In this document: positions 41,641 to 51,800 of the stretch, piece after piece
How positions within the stretch are numbered: the first letter of the stretch is position 1
How the letters are laid out: every line of letters begins with the position of its first letter
Assembly (NCBI GenBank): GCA_023440865.1
Contig: JAEXRM010000175.1
Span: 11,428 to 75,427 of the forward strand
Length of the DNA: 64,000 bases
DNA from: Bacillota bacterium
GTDB taxonomy: Bacteria > Bacillota > Clostridia > DSM-8532
Direction of reading: 5' to 3'
Position numbers and translations under genes: made by a program
Notes under the pieces: model-generated
Seen by the model: the letters and a program-made list of their open reading frames with translations, nothing else
Database searches by the model: none
What the model was told of the DNA's origin: nothing

Positions 41641-43011
41641 TCACCTCATCAGCCGTTTCATGAGCTTGAACCGGTGCCAGTGATGCGGGTACCGCAGCGG
41701 ATTGTCCATCCGGCCCCCGCCATGCAGCATGCTCTTTTCACGGGAGAACGTGCGATAGCTCGCCTCCCCGTGATATCCGCCCATGCCGCTTTCCCCGACG
41801 CCACCGAACGGCATGTGCGGGTTGGCCAGGTGCAGCAGCGTGTCGTTGACGCATCCGCCGCCATAGGAGACATGCTGGATGACATGGCGTTCATTGGCGC
41901 GGGAACGCGTGAACAGATACAGTGCCAGCGGTTTGGGCCGGCTCCCGATCAGCGCCTCCGCCTCGGCGAGCGTCCGGAAGGTCAGCACCGGCAGGATCGG
42001 CCCGAAGATCTCCTCCTGCATCACGGGATCGTCCCATGTGACATTGGCGAGCAGGGTCGGCTCGATCCGCAGGCTGTCGGCATCGGACATGCCGCCGTGG
42101 GCGATGCGCCCCCGGCCGAGCAGCGTCAGGAGCCGGTCGAAGTGCCGGCGGCTCACGATGCGGGGGTACTGTGGATTGTTGTGGGGCTGGTCTCCATAGA
42201 ATGACCGGATGCACTGCCGCATCAGGTCCGTCAGCCGGTCGCGGACAGACTCGTGCACCAGCAGATAGTCGGGCGCGACGCAGGTCTGCCCCGCGTTGAT
42301 GAACTTGCCCCAGACGATGCGGCGGGCCGCCAGCTCGAGATCGGCCGTCTCATCGACGATGCAGGGGCTCTTGCCGCCCAGCTCGAGCGTGACCGGCGTC
42401 AGATGCTTCGCGGCCTGCTCCATCACGAAGCGTCCGACAGGCACGCTGCCCGTGAAGAAGATGGTGTCAAACCGCTGGGCGAGCAGGGAACGGTTCTCCA
42501 CACGACCGCCGGTCCTGACAGCGACGTAATCTTCCGGAAAGCACGCCGCCAGCAGGCGCTTGATGACTTCGGACGTGTGCGGGGCATCATCGGAGAGCTT
42601 GAGCACGGCGCAGTTGCCGGCGGCAAGCGCGCCGGCGAGCGGCGTCATCGCCAGCTGGAAGGGATAGTTCCAGGGTGACAGGATGAGCGCCACACCATAG
42701 GGTTCGCGGTAGACGCGGCTGCGTGCGGGCAGCAGCGTCATCGGCGTCCGCACGGACCGCGGACGGTCAAGCCTGCGAAGGTTGGCGCGCAGATAGGCGA
42801 TCTCCTCAAGGACGAGGCCCACCTCCGTGATGTAGGCTTCATAGGAGGACTTGCCCAGGTCCTGGTGCAGCGCTTCCAGAATCGCCGTCTCGTTGCGGCG
42901 GATGGCCGCCTGCAGCAGGTCGAGCTGGCGACGGCGAAAGGCCGGCTCCCGGGTCGTGCCACCGGCAAACCGCGCCCGTTGGCTCTCCAGAATGGTTTCA
43001 ATCGGTTGCAT
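41641..43011 (-). CDS. NAD(P)-dependent aldehyde dehydrogenase (class 3 type)
   Basis: 456 residues, the length of class 3 enzymes. It has YGVALILSPWNYPFQLAMTPL, FFTGSVPVGRFVMEQAAKHL, the catalytic Glu in TLELGGKSPCIVDE and the catalytic Cys in NAGQTCVAPDYLLV. EEIFGPILPVLTF and MPFGGVGESGMGGYHGEASYRTFSREK follow. It oxidises medium or long-chain or aromatic aldehydes to acids. The ATG at 43011 has AGGGGGG ahead of it. It is divergent from a TetR gene, which probably represses both. It could serve to remove aldehydes made nearby. Confidence 0.93.
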   Translation of the reverse strand: MQPIETILESQRARFAGGTTREPAFRRRQLDLLQAAIRRNETAILEALHQDLGKSSYEAYITEVGLVLEEIAYLRANLRRLDRPRSVRTPMTLLPARSRVYREPYGVALILSPWNYPFQLAMTPLAGALAAGNCAVLKLSDDAPHTSEVIKRLLAACFPEDYVAVRTGGRVENRSLLAQRFDTIFFTGSVPVGRFVMEQAAKHLTPVTLELGGKSPCIVDETADLELAARRIVWGKFINAGQTCVAPDYLLVHESVRDRLTDLMRQCIRSFYGDQPHNNPQYPRIVSRRHFDRLLTLLGRGRIAHGGMSDADSLRIEPTLLANVTWDDPVMQEEIFGPILPVLTFRTLAEAEALIGSRPKPLALYLFTRSRANERHVIQHVSYGGGCVNDTLLHLANPHMPFGGVGESGMGGYHGEASYRTFSREKSMLHGGGRMDNPLRYPHHWHRFKLMKRLMR

Positions 43012-43069
43012 GATATCCCCCCTACTACCGGAAGCAGGTGCTCCCCTCGCATCCGTGTCCGGCTTATGT

Positions 43070-43128
43070 CGGACATATGCAGACATGAATTTCAATAATT
43101 GACACGCTGTCTATTTGCATACTACAAT
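43070..43128 (+). promoter_or_regulatory. TetR promoter and operator-like dyads
   Basis: TTGACA (43099-43104), an 18-bp spacer and TACAAT (43123-43128) form a strong sigma-A promoter for the TetR gene. The dyad GACA-CGC-TGTC (43101-43111) sits at the -35, and ATGTCGGACAT (a dyad around one base) lies near 43072 on the side of the aldehyde dehydrogenase gene. Both are candidate TetR sites. Confidence 0.65.
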
Positions 43129-43229
43129 CACATGATAGGACGGCAACCCGTTTGGGGCAATATGCAGTTTCGCCTTCGCCGGCCATTGCTGAACAATCAT
43201 CCCAAGTTGTGTCGAATGGAGGATTCCGC

Positions 43230-43856
43230 ATGAGCGACATCATGAACAACGCACCGGTCGACCGCCGTGTGCGCAAGACGAAACAGGCGCTCCGCCAGGG
43301 TCTTGCGGAGTTGCTGCGCGAGAAGCCGATCCGAGACATCAAGGTGCGCGAGCTGGTGGAACGGGTCGATGTCAGCCGCGGCACCTTCTACCTGCACTAC
43401 CGCGACCTGTACGACCTGCTTGAGCAGGTTGAGGCGGAAATGGGTGCGGAAATCCTGGCCATCCTCAAGGCCCATGATCCCGGAGAGACCTGGAAATCAG
43501 CCTACGGCATCCTGGTGGACCTGTTCACCTATTTGGCCGAGAACTCGCCCATGTGCACGGTGCTGCTCGGACCAAACGGCGACAGCAGCTTCGTGAACCG
43601 GCTCAAGAACCTCGTCCGGGAAACATGCCTGAACGAATGGGGACGCTATTATGGCGGTTCCATCGACTTCGACCGGGCGTACTTCCATTCCTTCGTGCTC
43701 GCCTCCTGGTTCGGGCTGTTCGAAACCTGGCTGGAAACCGGCATGCGGGAAACGCCGCAAACCATGGCGGCCCTGGCCGAAGCATTGATCCAGCACGGGG
43801 TCAAGGGCAATCCGGCAGCGTCTGCGCCGGGCCGGGAGGGCACACGGAACCGCTGA
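43230..43856 (+). CDS. TetR-family regulator
   Basis: 208 residues. N-terminal HTH: RKTKQALRQGLAELLREKPIRDIKVRELVERVDVSRGTFYLHYRDLYDLL. The C-terminal ligand domain resembles the TetR_C group found with dihydroxyacetone kinase and detoxification genes (NSPMCTVLLGPNGDSSFVNRLKNLVRE). The ATG at 43230 has GGAGG 7 bases ahead. It is divergent from an aldehyde dehydrogenase gene and probably controls it. Its 3' end overlaps the convergent AraC gene by 56 bases. Confidence 0.88.
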   Translation: MSDIMNNAPVDRRVRKTKQALRQGLAELLREKPIRDIKVRELVERVDVSRGTFYLHYRDLYDLLEQVEAEMGAEILAILKAHDPGETWKSAYGILVDLFTYLAENSPMCTVLLGPNGDSSFVNRLKNLVRETCLNEWGRYYGGSIDFDRAYFHSFVLASWFGLFETWLETGMRETPQTMAALAEALIQHGVKGNPAASAPGREGTRNR

Positions 43857-44784
43857 CCGGCGATTCGCCGGGAGGCCGGCGTCGGAAGGCGCGGGCGGAC
43901 ATGCCCTTGCGCTGCCGGAATACACGGGCAAAGGTTTCATAGGACTCAAACCCCACCTCGACGGCAACCTGGGTCACGGACAGGGATGTGGCCCGCAGCA
44001 GGGCGCATGCCTCGCGGATGCGCAGATCATGGAGAAAATCGAGATAGCTGCCGCCCGTCAAACGCCGGAAGCCGGCGCTGATGGAGGACTCGCTGCGATG
44101 AAACCGCTCGGAGAGCATGCGGAGCGAGATCGGCTCGTTCGCGTGAAGCCGGACATACCGGACAATGTGACGGAAGTCGGATGACTGCGGTACGGCCGGC
44201 GATCCGCAGACCGGCGCCGTTCCCTCCGCCACGCCGGACGAAAGAGGCTTCCGGGTAACCGCCTGCGGCCATCCGATCCGGCGCTGCCCATCGAACAAGG
44301 CGAACACCTCGAGCAAGCGCCCCAGAAAGCGAATCCGATCCCAGGCGTCCTCCCCGGACACCCGTTCCAGCATTTCGTGAAACAATTGCCCGACCCGGGC
44401 GGCATCCGCGTCGCGAAACCGCACATGGGAGGGCAGTTCCGGCGGCGCCTCCAGCAACCGGCTTTCCAGGTTGCCCGCCACCGGTTCCAGCGCGGCAAGC
44501 ACATCGAGTGACACACCGCCGACATAGAAGGAAATCGGATGCTCCGGCCGGGCGTGCAGGGTGTGAATCTGTGCGGGCAGCAGCAGCGAGAAGGTGCCCG
44601 GCACAAGCGGATGCACCTGCCCGTCGGTCTCCTCGATGCCCTCTCCCCCGATCACATACGAGAATTCGATGTAGTTGTGCCGGTGCGGCACGAAATAGTC
44701 AGCCGGCGTCTGCAGGCACAGGGTGTACGGGACCACGCGGTCGGTGTCGCGCACCGTGACTTCGCGAAACAATTCCGGATGCAT
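43801..44784 (-). CDS. AraC-family regulator with cupin sensor domain
   Basis: 327 residues. The N-terminal cupin is CLQTPADYFVPHRHNYIEFSYVIGGEG, ending PGTFSLLLPAQIHTLHA. The C-terminal double HTH is RHIVRYVRLHANEPISLRMLSERFHRSESSISAGFRRLTG, then CALLRATSLSVTQVAVEVGFESYETFARVFRQRKG. Such regulators bind small sugars or metabolites. The ATG at 44784 follows GGAGGCGGAGG. It is divergent from the glycyl radical enzyme gene and is its likely activator. On the minus strand TATACT (44873-44878) is a possible -10. The palindrome TTTCATGAAA (44916-44925) lies in between. Confidence 0.88.
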   Translation of the reverse strand: MHPELFREVTVRDTDRVVPYTLCLQTPADYFVPHRHNYIEFSYVIGGEGIEETDGQVHPLVPGTFSLLLPAQIHTLHARPEHPISFYVGGVSLDVLAALEPVAGNLESRLLEAPPELPSHVRFRDADAARVGQLFHEMLERVSGEDAWDRIRFLGRLLEVFALFDGQRRIGWPQAVTRKPLSSGVAEGTAPVCGSPAVPQSSDFRHIVRYVRLHANEPISLRMLSERFHRSESSISAGFRRLTGGSYLDFLHDLRIREACALLRATSLSVTQVAVEVGFESYETFARVFRQRKGMSARAFRRRPPGESPVSGSVCPPGPAQTLPDCP

Positions 44785-45049
44785 CCTCCGCCTCCCCGCG
44801 CTTGCCTGCTGGCGCGCTCCGCGCGCGCCCGGGCCCGAATCTGCCGCCGTACGGCTTGACGGCTGCCGGACTCCAGTATAGCACACCTCTCCCCGTCATT
44901 GAGAATACTGACAGGTTTCATGAAATGTTGGCATGTTTCCCAACGAGACGTGTCATACAATCGTGCCAGGGAAACCGTTTCACACGGCATGTCCCAGTTT
45001 GGTGGAACACGTGCCGCACCGGCACATGCGAAGCATGCAGGAGGCCTTC
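44785..45049. promoter_or_regulatory. Control region between AraC gene and glycyl radical enzyme gene
   Basis: It contains TTTCATGAAA (44916-44925, perfect 10-bp palindrome) and, on the minus strand, TATACT at 44873-44878. On the plus strand TACAAT near 44955 is a -10 candidate without a good -35, as expected for an activated promoter. Activation by the divergent AraC protein is inferred. Confidence 0.5.
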
Positions 45050-47404
45050 ATGCGCAATGTCACATCCGCGACCGCTACCGACGCCGTTTCCCGCTTCCTC
45101 GAGGCCATCGCCCATGCCGAGGCGTTTACCGAGACGCACCGCCTCCATGCGGGTGATCCGCCCGCGCTGCGGGAGGCCTGTTGTCTCGCCGTGCAGTACG
45201 ACGGCATGTTCCAGCCGCTTGTGCCGGGCGATCGCCTGGCCGGCCGCGTCCGATACCCGCTGGTGGGATTCGGCACAGAGAACACAAATGGCGGTTCCCT
45301 TTACTACTGCAAGCGCACACGGATCCGGGACGGTGCCCGGGCGGCCGGCATCCCCGAGCCAACCGGCCTGTGGGACTACTGGCGTGACAAGGTATTCCTC
45401 GACGACGACCTGCCGGCGGGGGAAGTCCTGTCGGACGGGGTGATGCTCCGCAGCCTGCCGTCCCGGCTGCTGGCGGACACGGCCAACAGCATCGCCAACA
45501 TGGGCGGCCGTGTCGCCGGTGCCTGCCTCGACTACGACCGGCTCATCCGGCGTGGCCTGCCCGGCCTGCGCGCGGACATCGATGCGGCGGATACGGCGAG
45601 GACGGCGGCCGGGCCCGCAGGGGAAACCCGCACGGCCCGGGACGGACACACGCCGCCGGCAGCGCTCAAGCACGACGCGACCGCGTTGTACGCGGGCATG
45701 CGGATGGGACTCGACAGCCTTGACCGCCTCCTTTCCCGCTACGCGGACCAGGCAAGGGCACTGGCCGACAGCGGCCAGGCGGATGATCCGGCTGACATGC
45801 GTGCGCTGGCCGGCACACTGGAGCGACTGCGCAAGGAACCGCCCGCCACATTCCGTGACGGGCTGCAGCTGCTGTGGCTGTACGCCCTTGCTTCCTTCGC
45901 GGTGAACTACGGACGCATGGACGTGGCCCTGGGCGACCTGCTTGCCGCGGATCTCGACGCGGGCCGCATCACGGAAGCCGATGCCCTCGCCCTCACACAG
46001 GCGCTATGGCTGCTGATGGTCGAGCGCAGGAAGGCTGCCGGGGAAATTGCGGAATTCAACGCACGCGTCATCGTTGGCGGCCTTGGCCGGCGCAACCCGG
46101 AGAACGCCGACCGGTTCGCCCTGATCGCGATGGAGGCGTCCCGCACGGTGGTGGAGACCGAACCGCAGCTGACGCTGCGCATGCACCGGAGCATGAATCC
46201 GGCACTGATCGAGAAGGCCTTCGCCGTTCTCGGCGAGGGGCGGGTCTACCCCATGCTCTACAATGACGAGGTGAACGTGCTGGCCGTCATGCGGGCCTTC
46301 GGCGTGACCCGTGACGAGGCGCTCGGTTATCTGCCATACGGGTGCGGCGAGTATGCCATCGACCACCGGGCCATCGGCTCTCCGAACTGCTCGCTGAACC
46401 TGCTCAAGGCGTTGGAGGTGGCCCTGCATGACGGTTTCGATCCGCTGACCGGCCTGCGGCCGGGGCTTGCGACCGGACCGATCGACGCGTTCAGGACCTT
46501 CGAGGACCTGTGGACGGCTTATTCACGCCAGGTGGAGCATTTCATCCTGCAGCTGGGACGCCGCCACCAGGTGGAGTATGAGGTCGAGCGCGACATGGCC
46601 TCCCTCAACCTCATGAGCCTGCTGTTCGACGGCACGCTCTCATCCGGCAGGTCTGTCCTCGACCGCGGGACCTGTCTGACCGGCTCGATCATCGAATCAT
46701 TCGGCATGGTCAATGCCGCGGACAGTCTCAACGCCATCCGAAAGCTGGTTTTCGAGCAGCGCCGGATGACGCTTGACGAGCTGGTCGCGGCACTTGACAA
46801 CGATTTTGCGGGGTACGGGGCGCTCGAGTCGCAGTGCCTGGCGGTGCCCGCCTACGGCAACGACGACACGGACGCGGACGGCATGCTCGCCCGCGTCAGT
46901 CGCCACGCATGCGAACATGCGATGGGACTGGCTCCCTTGTTGGGTTTCGACTACTTCCTGCTGGTCAACATCAACAACTGGTACAATGTCGAACTGGGCA
47001 GGAAAACCGGCGCATCCGCCGATGGCAGGCACCGGGGAGCGCCACTGGCCAATGGCAGCACTCCCACCGCGGGCAGGGACAACCGCGGCGTGACCGCCAT
47101 GATGGCCTCCCTTGCCAGGATTCCCGCGGACAACCATGCCGGCTATTCGCACAACATGAAGTTTTCCCGCTCGATGTTCCAGGATGGAGGCCGGCGGGCC
47201 CGCGGGCTGATCGAGGGGTATTTCGCGCTTGGCGGCACGCAGGCGATGCTGACGGTCGTCAACCGGGACGATCTCGAGGACGCGCTGGCGCATCCCGAGC
47301 GCCATCAGAACCTGATCGTGCGTGTCGGCGGCTTCAGCGCCCGTTTCATCGAGCTGGAGAAAAGCGTGCAGCACGACATCCTGAAACGGACCCTGCACGA
47401 TTGA
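45050..47404 (+). CDS. Glycyl radical enzyme, uncharacterised subfamily
   Basis: 784 residues with a pyruvate formate-lyase fold. The active-site cysteine motif is YGCGEYAID (Cys432, followed by a Glu two residues on). The radical loop is VRVGGFSARFIEL near the C-terminus (Gly761, 24 residues from the end). Pyruvate formate-lyase has a Cys-Cys pair here; known dehydratases and lyases have GCVE. The GCGE form is not one I can assign. A Gly/Ala/Thr-rich insertion lies near residues 180-205. Upstream context is a divergent AraC gene. Downstream, 45 bases away, is a dedicated activase. AGGAGG lies 6 bases before the ATG at 45050. Confidence 0.85.
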   Translation: MRNVTSATATDAVSRFLEAIAHAEAFTETHRLHAGDPPALREACCLAVQYDGMFQPLVPGDRLAGRVRYPLVGFGTENTNGGSLYYCKRTRIRDGARAAGIPEPTGLWDYWRDKVFLDDDLPAGEVLSDGVMLRSLPSRLLADTANSIANMGGRVAGACLDYDRLIRRGLPGLRADIDAADTARTAAGPAGETRTARDGHTPPAALKHDATALYAGMRMGLDSLDRLLSRYADQARALADSGQADDPADMRALAGTLERLRKEPPATFRDGLQLLWLYALASFAVNYGRMDVALGDLLAADLDAGRITEADALALTQALWLLMVERRKAAGEIAEFNARVIVGGLGRRNPENADRFALIAMEASRTVVETEPQLTLRMHRSMNPALIEKAFAVLGEGRVYPMLYNDEVNVLAVMRAFGVTRDEALGYLPYGCGEYAIDHRAIGSPNCSLNLLKALEVALHDGFDPLTGLRPGLATGPIDAFRTFEDLWTAYSRQVEHFILQLGRRHQVEYEVERDMASLNLMSLLFDGTLSSGRSVLDRGTCLTGSIIESFGMVNAADSLNAIRKLVFEQRRMTLDELVAALDNDFAGYGALESQCLAVPAYGNDDTDADGMLARVSRHACEHAMGLAPLLGFDYFLLVNINNWYNVELGRKTGASADGRHRGAPLANGSTPTAGRDNRGVTAMMASLARIPADNHAGYSHNMKFSRSMFQDGGRRARGLIEGYFALGGTQAMLTVVNRDDLEDALAHPERHQNLIVRVGGFSARFIELEKSVQHDILKRTLHD

Positions 47405-47449
47405 CCGGAGCCTGTACGCCACCACGGCCCCGGCAGGCAAGGAGGTTCC

Positions 47450-48373
47450 ATGCAGACAGGCAGTGTTCCGAAAACCGACCCGGCAGCATCCGGCATGCTC
47501 ATCGACCTGCAGCGCAGTTCCTTTGAGGACGGGCCCGGCACCCGCACGACCGTATTCCTCAAGGGGTGCCCCCTTCGCTGCCGCTGGTGCCACAATCCCG
47601 AATCCCAGGCGTTCCGGCCCGAGTTGCTCGTGCATGCGGACCGCTGCACGGCCTGCGGCCTGTGCGGCATCACCTGTCCGTCGGGAGCCGTCGACGGCAG
47701 CCATACGGACCGCGCCCGCTGCATGGCGTGCGGCGCATGCCAACGGGCCTGTCCATCCGGAGCGAGGACGATCAAGGGGTTCCGCGCCACAACCGATGAA
47801 GTCATGGCGCTTGTCCGGCGCGACACGGCCTTCTATGCCGCCAGCGGTGGCGGGCTGACCGTATCGGGGGGAGAGCCGCTCTCACAGCCGGTGTTTGTCT
47901 CCGCTTTGCTGGCCGCGGCCCGCGCGGAGGGCATCCACACCTGCATGGAAACATGCGGGCATGCGCCCTGGACTGTGCTGGCCGGGATGCTTCCCCTGGT
48001 CGACCTGTTCCTGTTCGACTGGAAGATGACGGACCCGGAGCTGCACCGCCAGTGGACCGGCCAGGACAACCGCCTGATCCGGGACAACCTGCAGCGCCTG
48101 CTGGAGGGGGGTGCCGCGGTGCTGGTCCGGGCACCGCTGATCCCCGGGGTCAATGATGACACGGCGCATCTGGACGAGCTGGTGCGGCTGTCCCGCCTGC
48201 CCGGCATCCAGGGCGTCGAGGTGCTTCCCTGGCACCGGATGGGCCTTGCCAAGCACCGCGCCCTCGACCTGGATCCGGCGCTGGCAGCCCAACCCGACGC
48301 GGATACCGCAACCAGGGCGCGCTGGGCGGATCATTGGAAGTCGAAGGGCGCGACGGCGATCCGCTTTGCCTGA
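47450..48373 (+). CDS. Glycyl radical enzyme activase (radical SAM)
   Basis: 307 residues. The radical SAM cluster motif is CPLRCRWC, preceded by IDLQRSSFEDGPGTRTTVFLKG. Two additional 4Fe-4S ferredoxin motifs follow (CTACGLCGITCPSGAV and CMACGACQRACPSGA). TVSGGEPLSQPVF, THTCMETCGHA and FLFDWKMTDPELHRQWTG are typical of PflA-like activases. It abstracts a hydrogen from the glycine of its partner, here the enzyme encoded 45 bases upstream. AAGGAGG precedes the ATG. Confidence 0.93.
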   Translation: MQTGSVPKTDPAASGMLIDLQRSSFEDGPGTRTTVFLKGCPLRCRWCHNPESQAFRPELLVHADRCTACGLCGITCPSGAVDGSHTDRARCMACGACQRACPSGARTIKGFRATTDEVMALVRRDTAFYAASGGGLTVSGGEPLSQPVFVSALLAAARAEGIHTCMETCGHAPWTVLAGMLPLVDLFLFDWKMTDPELHRQWTGQDNRLIRDNLQRLLEGGAAVLVRAPLIPGVNDDTAHLDELVRLSRLPGIQGVEVLPWHRMGLAKHRALDLDPALAAQPDADTATRARWADHWKSKGATAIRFA

Positions 48374-48480
48374 CACAGCGGCGCATCACCGGCAGGCGGA
48401 CATCCTCCGCCTTTGGAGACGGGCGCAGGCACGCCAGCACCGACATGGCCGCCATCCGGCAACCATGGGACTTCAGGATC

Positions 48481-48509
48481 TTGCCCACGGCGACGGCACC
48501 CGGTACAAT
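48481..48509 (+). promoter_or_regulatory. Promoter of the zinc-ribbon gene
   Basis: TTGCCC (48481-48486), a 17-bp spacer and TACAAT (48504-48509). The start codon lies 34 bases further. Confidence 0.6.
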
Positions 48510-48542
48510 GAACACACAACCATCCATACCGGAGGAATCGTC

Positions 48543-48773
48543 ATGCCTTACTACGATCTGACCTGTACCGCCTGCGGCACGGACTACAACCAGAAGGCCT
48601 CCATCGCGGACCGCACAAGCGGCAACATCGCCTGCCCGCAGTGCGGGGCCCGCAATCCGGCCACGCGCTATCTCAAGCGGAACAGCCTGTCCGCCGCCGC
48701 TCCCGCTGGCGACACCTGTGCCACCGCCTGTCCCAACGCCCACGTCTGCGGCGGGGGTTGCTGCCACGCCTGA
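48543..48773 (+). CDS. Small FmdB-like zinc-ribbon protein
   Basis: 76 residues. MPYYDLTCTACGTDYNQKASIADRTSGNIACPQCGARN gives two CxxC knuckles, as in the FmdB regulatory zinc-ribbon family. The tail adds a Cys-rich cluster (CATACPNAHVCGGGCCHA) that could hold a second metal. GGAGG precedes the ATG. It has its own promoter and probably is not part of the activase transcript. The role is unknown; similar proteins are annotated as regulators without direct proof. Confidence 0.75.
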   Translation: MPYYDLTCTACGTDYNQKASIADRTSGNIACPQCGARNPATRYLKRNSLSAAAPAGDTCATACPNAHVCGGGCCHA

Positions 48774-48877
48774 GAGGCGGCGGCCATGATTGTCCGACCG
48801 CCGTCCCCCGTACGGGGTCACGGCTTCGGATGGCCAGCCAGGCGCACCTCACCCCGGCAAACCCCTCGGCGTGGCTG

Positions 48878-51800
48878 TCATTTCGTCAGCACAAACAGCC
48901 GGTGGGTCATCAGAATGGCCTGCTCCCGCGTCACGGCGCCCTTCGGCGAAAGATTCCCGCCGCCGACGCCCTGGATGACGCCATAGCCTGAACAGAAGGA
49001 AACGGCCGTCCCCGCCCAGAGCGACACCGCACCCGCGTCCGAGAAGACCGGCACCCGGGCCGGCATCGCCATGCCGGGCCTGAGCACCCGCGCCGCGTTG
49101 TATAGCATCACACACAGCTGTTCACGGGTCAGGCCGCCTTCCGGATCGAACCGGTTGCCGCCCACGCCGTTGACGATGCCCAGCGAAGCCGCCTTGTGCA
49201 CGTCCGGATCCACGGTGTCGTCGAACATGACACCCGCCGGTGCGGCCACTGCCCCCCTGCGGGCCTCCACCATGCGCATCACGAGTCGGCTGAAGGACGC
49301 GCGCAGCTCCTTCTGCTGATACCCGTCCGCCAGATCGGCGGGCACGATGCCTGCCCGGATCGCCGCCTGCACCGTCGACATCGCCCAGGGGCTCGCACCC
49401 AGGCTGTCGATCTCGGCGATGGGCTGGTAGGATGGCTCGACCGGCTCCTCGTCCGTGATGCGGATCTCCTGCTCCAGAACGGCGAAACCGCCGGCCAGGT
49501 CACGCGCCGTGATGGCGATGTCGCGACCGGTACCGGACATGTCGCGGTACAGGAACAGCCCGTCCACGACATATCCCGCCGTCGCCTCGAAATCGAGAAC
49601 TGCCTGCTCCGCGTCCGTGAATTCCGAAATCAGGTCATACGCCACATCGCCGCCGGGCGTGAGGTACGTATAGTAGTCGGACAGCTTGCGTGGCGGCGTG
49701 TTGCCGGTATTGACAAGGCGGCCCGCACGCACGGTCACCGTGAGGAAGGCCGGCGTGACCGGCAGCCTCATCGCCGTTGCGTCGCACCGGAAGGAAATCC
49801 GCCAGATGCCGTCGGGCACGCCGGCCAGCGCGTACACCTGCTCGTTGCGGTCCGGCGCCGTCAGGGCCGTGCCCCTGCGCGTCAAGGTCCGGCCGGACGG
49901 CATCTCCGTCAGGACCATGTCCGGCAGCACCACGCCGGCTGTTCCGCCTGCACGCGCACCGGCCGCCACGACGAACAACCGGTAGTCGAAGCCGCCCGGT
50001 GTCACCCACCGGTGCACGATGCCCGCGCCATCGTCACTCGGCCGGATCCGATCCGTCAATCCGGGCGAGAAAGTCTGGGCGGTTGTGGTGCCCGCCGTCA
50101 CATCCAGGTACCCCGTCAGGCGGTCCACCGCCTGTACGCCGCCGGATGCGGCACGGTACCGTTCAAGCGAGCCGGCATAGGTGCCCGCCGGCAACGACAG
50201 GGTCAACCCGCCCGCAGGCAGGATGCCGGAGAGGGTCTTTCCCTCGGGAACGCATTCGAGCCGGTAGGCTGTCTCCCCGGCCGGCGCATCCGGCAGCCGC
50301 AGGACCGCAACGCTGTCCGCCCCCAGCACAAGGACCGGCTCCATCTCGGCGGTTCTGCCGACATGCCACCAACGGTCGACACCCGCATCCGATACACCCG
50401 CGGGCTGCCCCGAACCCGCCGCGTTGCCCGACTGCGTCAGCTCCAGCCAGAACGGCGCCGTGTCGATCAGCAGATAACCGCTCCGGCCGCCACCCAGGGA
50501 GGGGCCCTGCGCCGTCAAGTCGACCTGCCGCATCCAGGTCCGGGTCGATGCGATGCCCACACCTCCGCCCCACAAGGCGGCCGGATCGGCCAGATCGGCC
50601 GATACCGAAGGCGCCGCAAGGGAAGCCCATGCGTTGACCGGTTCCGGCGCATCGCCGGATCGAATTTCGAACGCATCGGATTCGGACGGTTCCAGCACTT
50701 TGTCGCCGCCGTTTCCGACCGTCCGCAGGTAGATCGGTTCCATCCGGCTGCCGCCAGCGGTGTTGGCAACCCGCAGCACGCCATAGGTCGGCGCGAGGGC
50801 GCCAAAGTCGATGTTGGCAAGCCAGACGCCCTCCCGCACGGCCGACGAGACCGGGACACCGGCAATCCGCGCATCCTGACGGGAAAAGCCCGCCACCTGC
50901 AGCCCCGGCTGCTGGACGAAGGTTCCATCCAAGCCGACGCTGCGGATGCGGACATTGTACTCCGGAATCGCGAACACCTGCTCCCAGGCGCCCGCCACGG
51001 ATCCGTCCGCCTGCCGCGCCTCGATGCGCGCGACATGCGTGCCGGCCGCCAGATCGCGCAGGCCGATGGTGCATGGCACCGCTTCCCCGGGCACCGGCGC
51101 CGGCATGGGGCGCGCGAGGCCGTCGACCGTGGCGGTGAAGGTGGCGACGGAAGGGCCCGCGTGGAGGTGCAGGCCCATCTCGTACTTGAACTCGGGAACC
51201 GCGCCGGCTGCCCCCTGCGCGACGGCCGCATCGACGGTGGCAAGCTGCCCGGCCGCCCGGGAGGCCGCCGTTTCGGCGGGCTGCGCCGTTGGCAGGTACT
51301 GGGCCGGGTCGGGCGTGCGACCGGCCCGTTCCGCACCGACGACGGCAAACGCCTGCTCGGGACCATATTGCCGGAAGTTGATCTCACCGGCACCGAACAC
51401 CGCATCCTGACCGGCCGCGCCGAGATCCACGGTGTTCTGCCGGAGACGGTCGGCCACCTGGGCGGGCGTGCGGCCCGGCGATTCGAGCACGAGCATGGCG
51501 GCGGCGGCGGCGACCAGCGGGGCGGCCATCGACGTGCCCGACTCGGCTCCGGTCCGCCCGTCGGGCAGCGCGCTGATGATCTTCTCACCGGGAGCGCAGA
51601 CATCGATTGTGTCCCCCGTATTGGAATAGTAGAGCAGATCGCCGTCGCGTCCGGTGGCGCCGACGGTCACGACCTCCCCGAAGGAGGCGGGATACTCGCC
51701 CGTGAGGTCATGCCCGCCATTCCCGGCGGAGACGATCAGCGTGACACCCTGGGAGATCGCATACTGCACGGCCTTGCGCAGGTAGACCGTCGTGCCGGCG

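Noticed and set aside
43152..43229. Longer N-terminus for the TetR protein
   Set aside because: The ATG at 43152 lacks a ribosome binding site; the ATG at 43230 has GGAGG and matches the family start.
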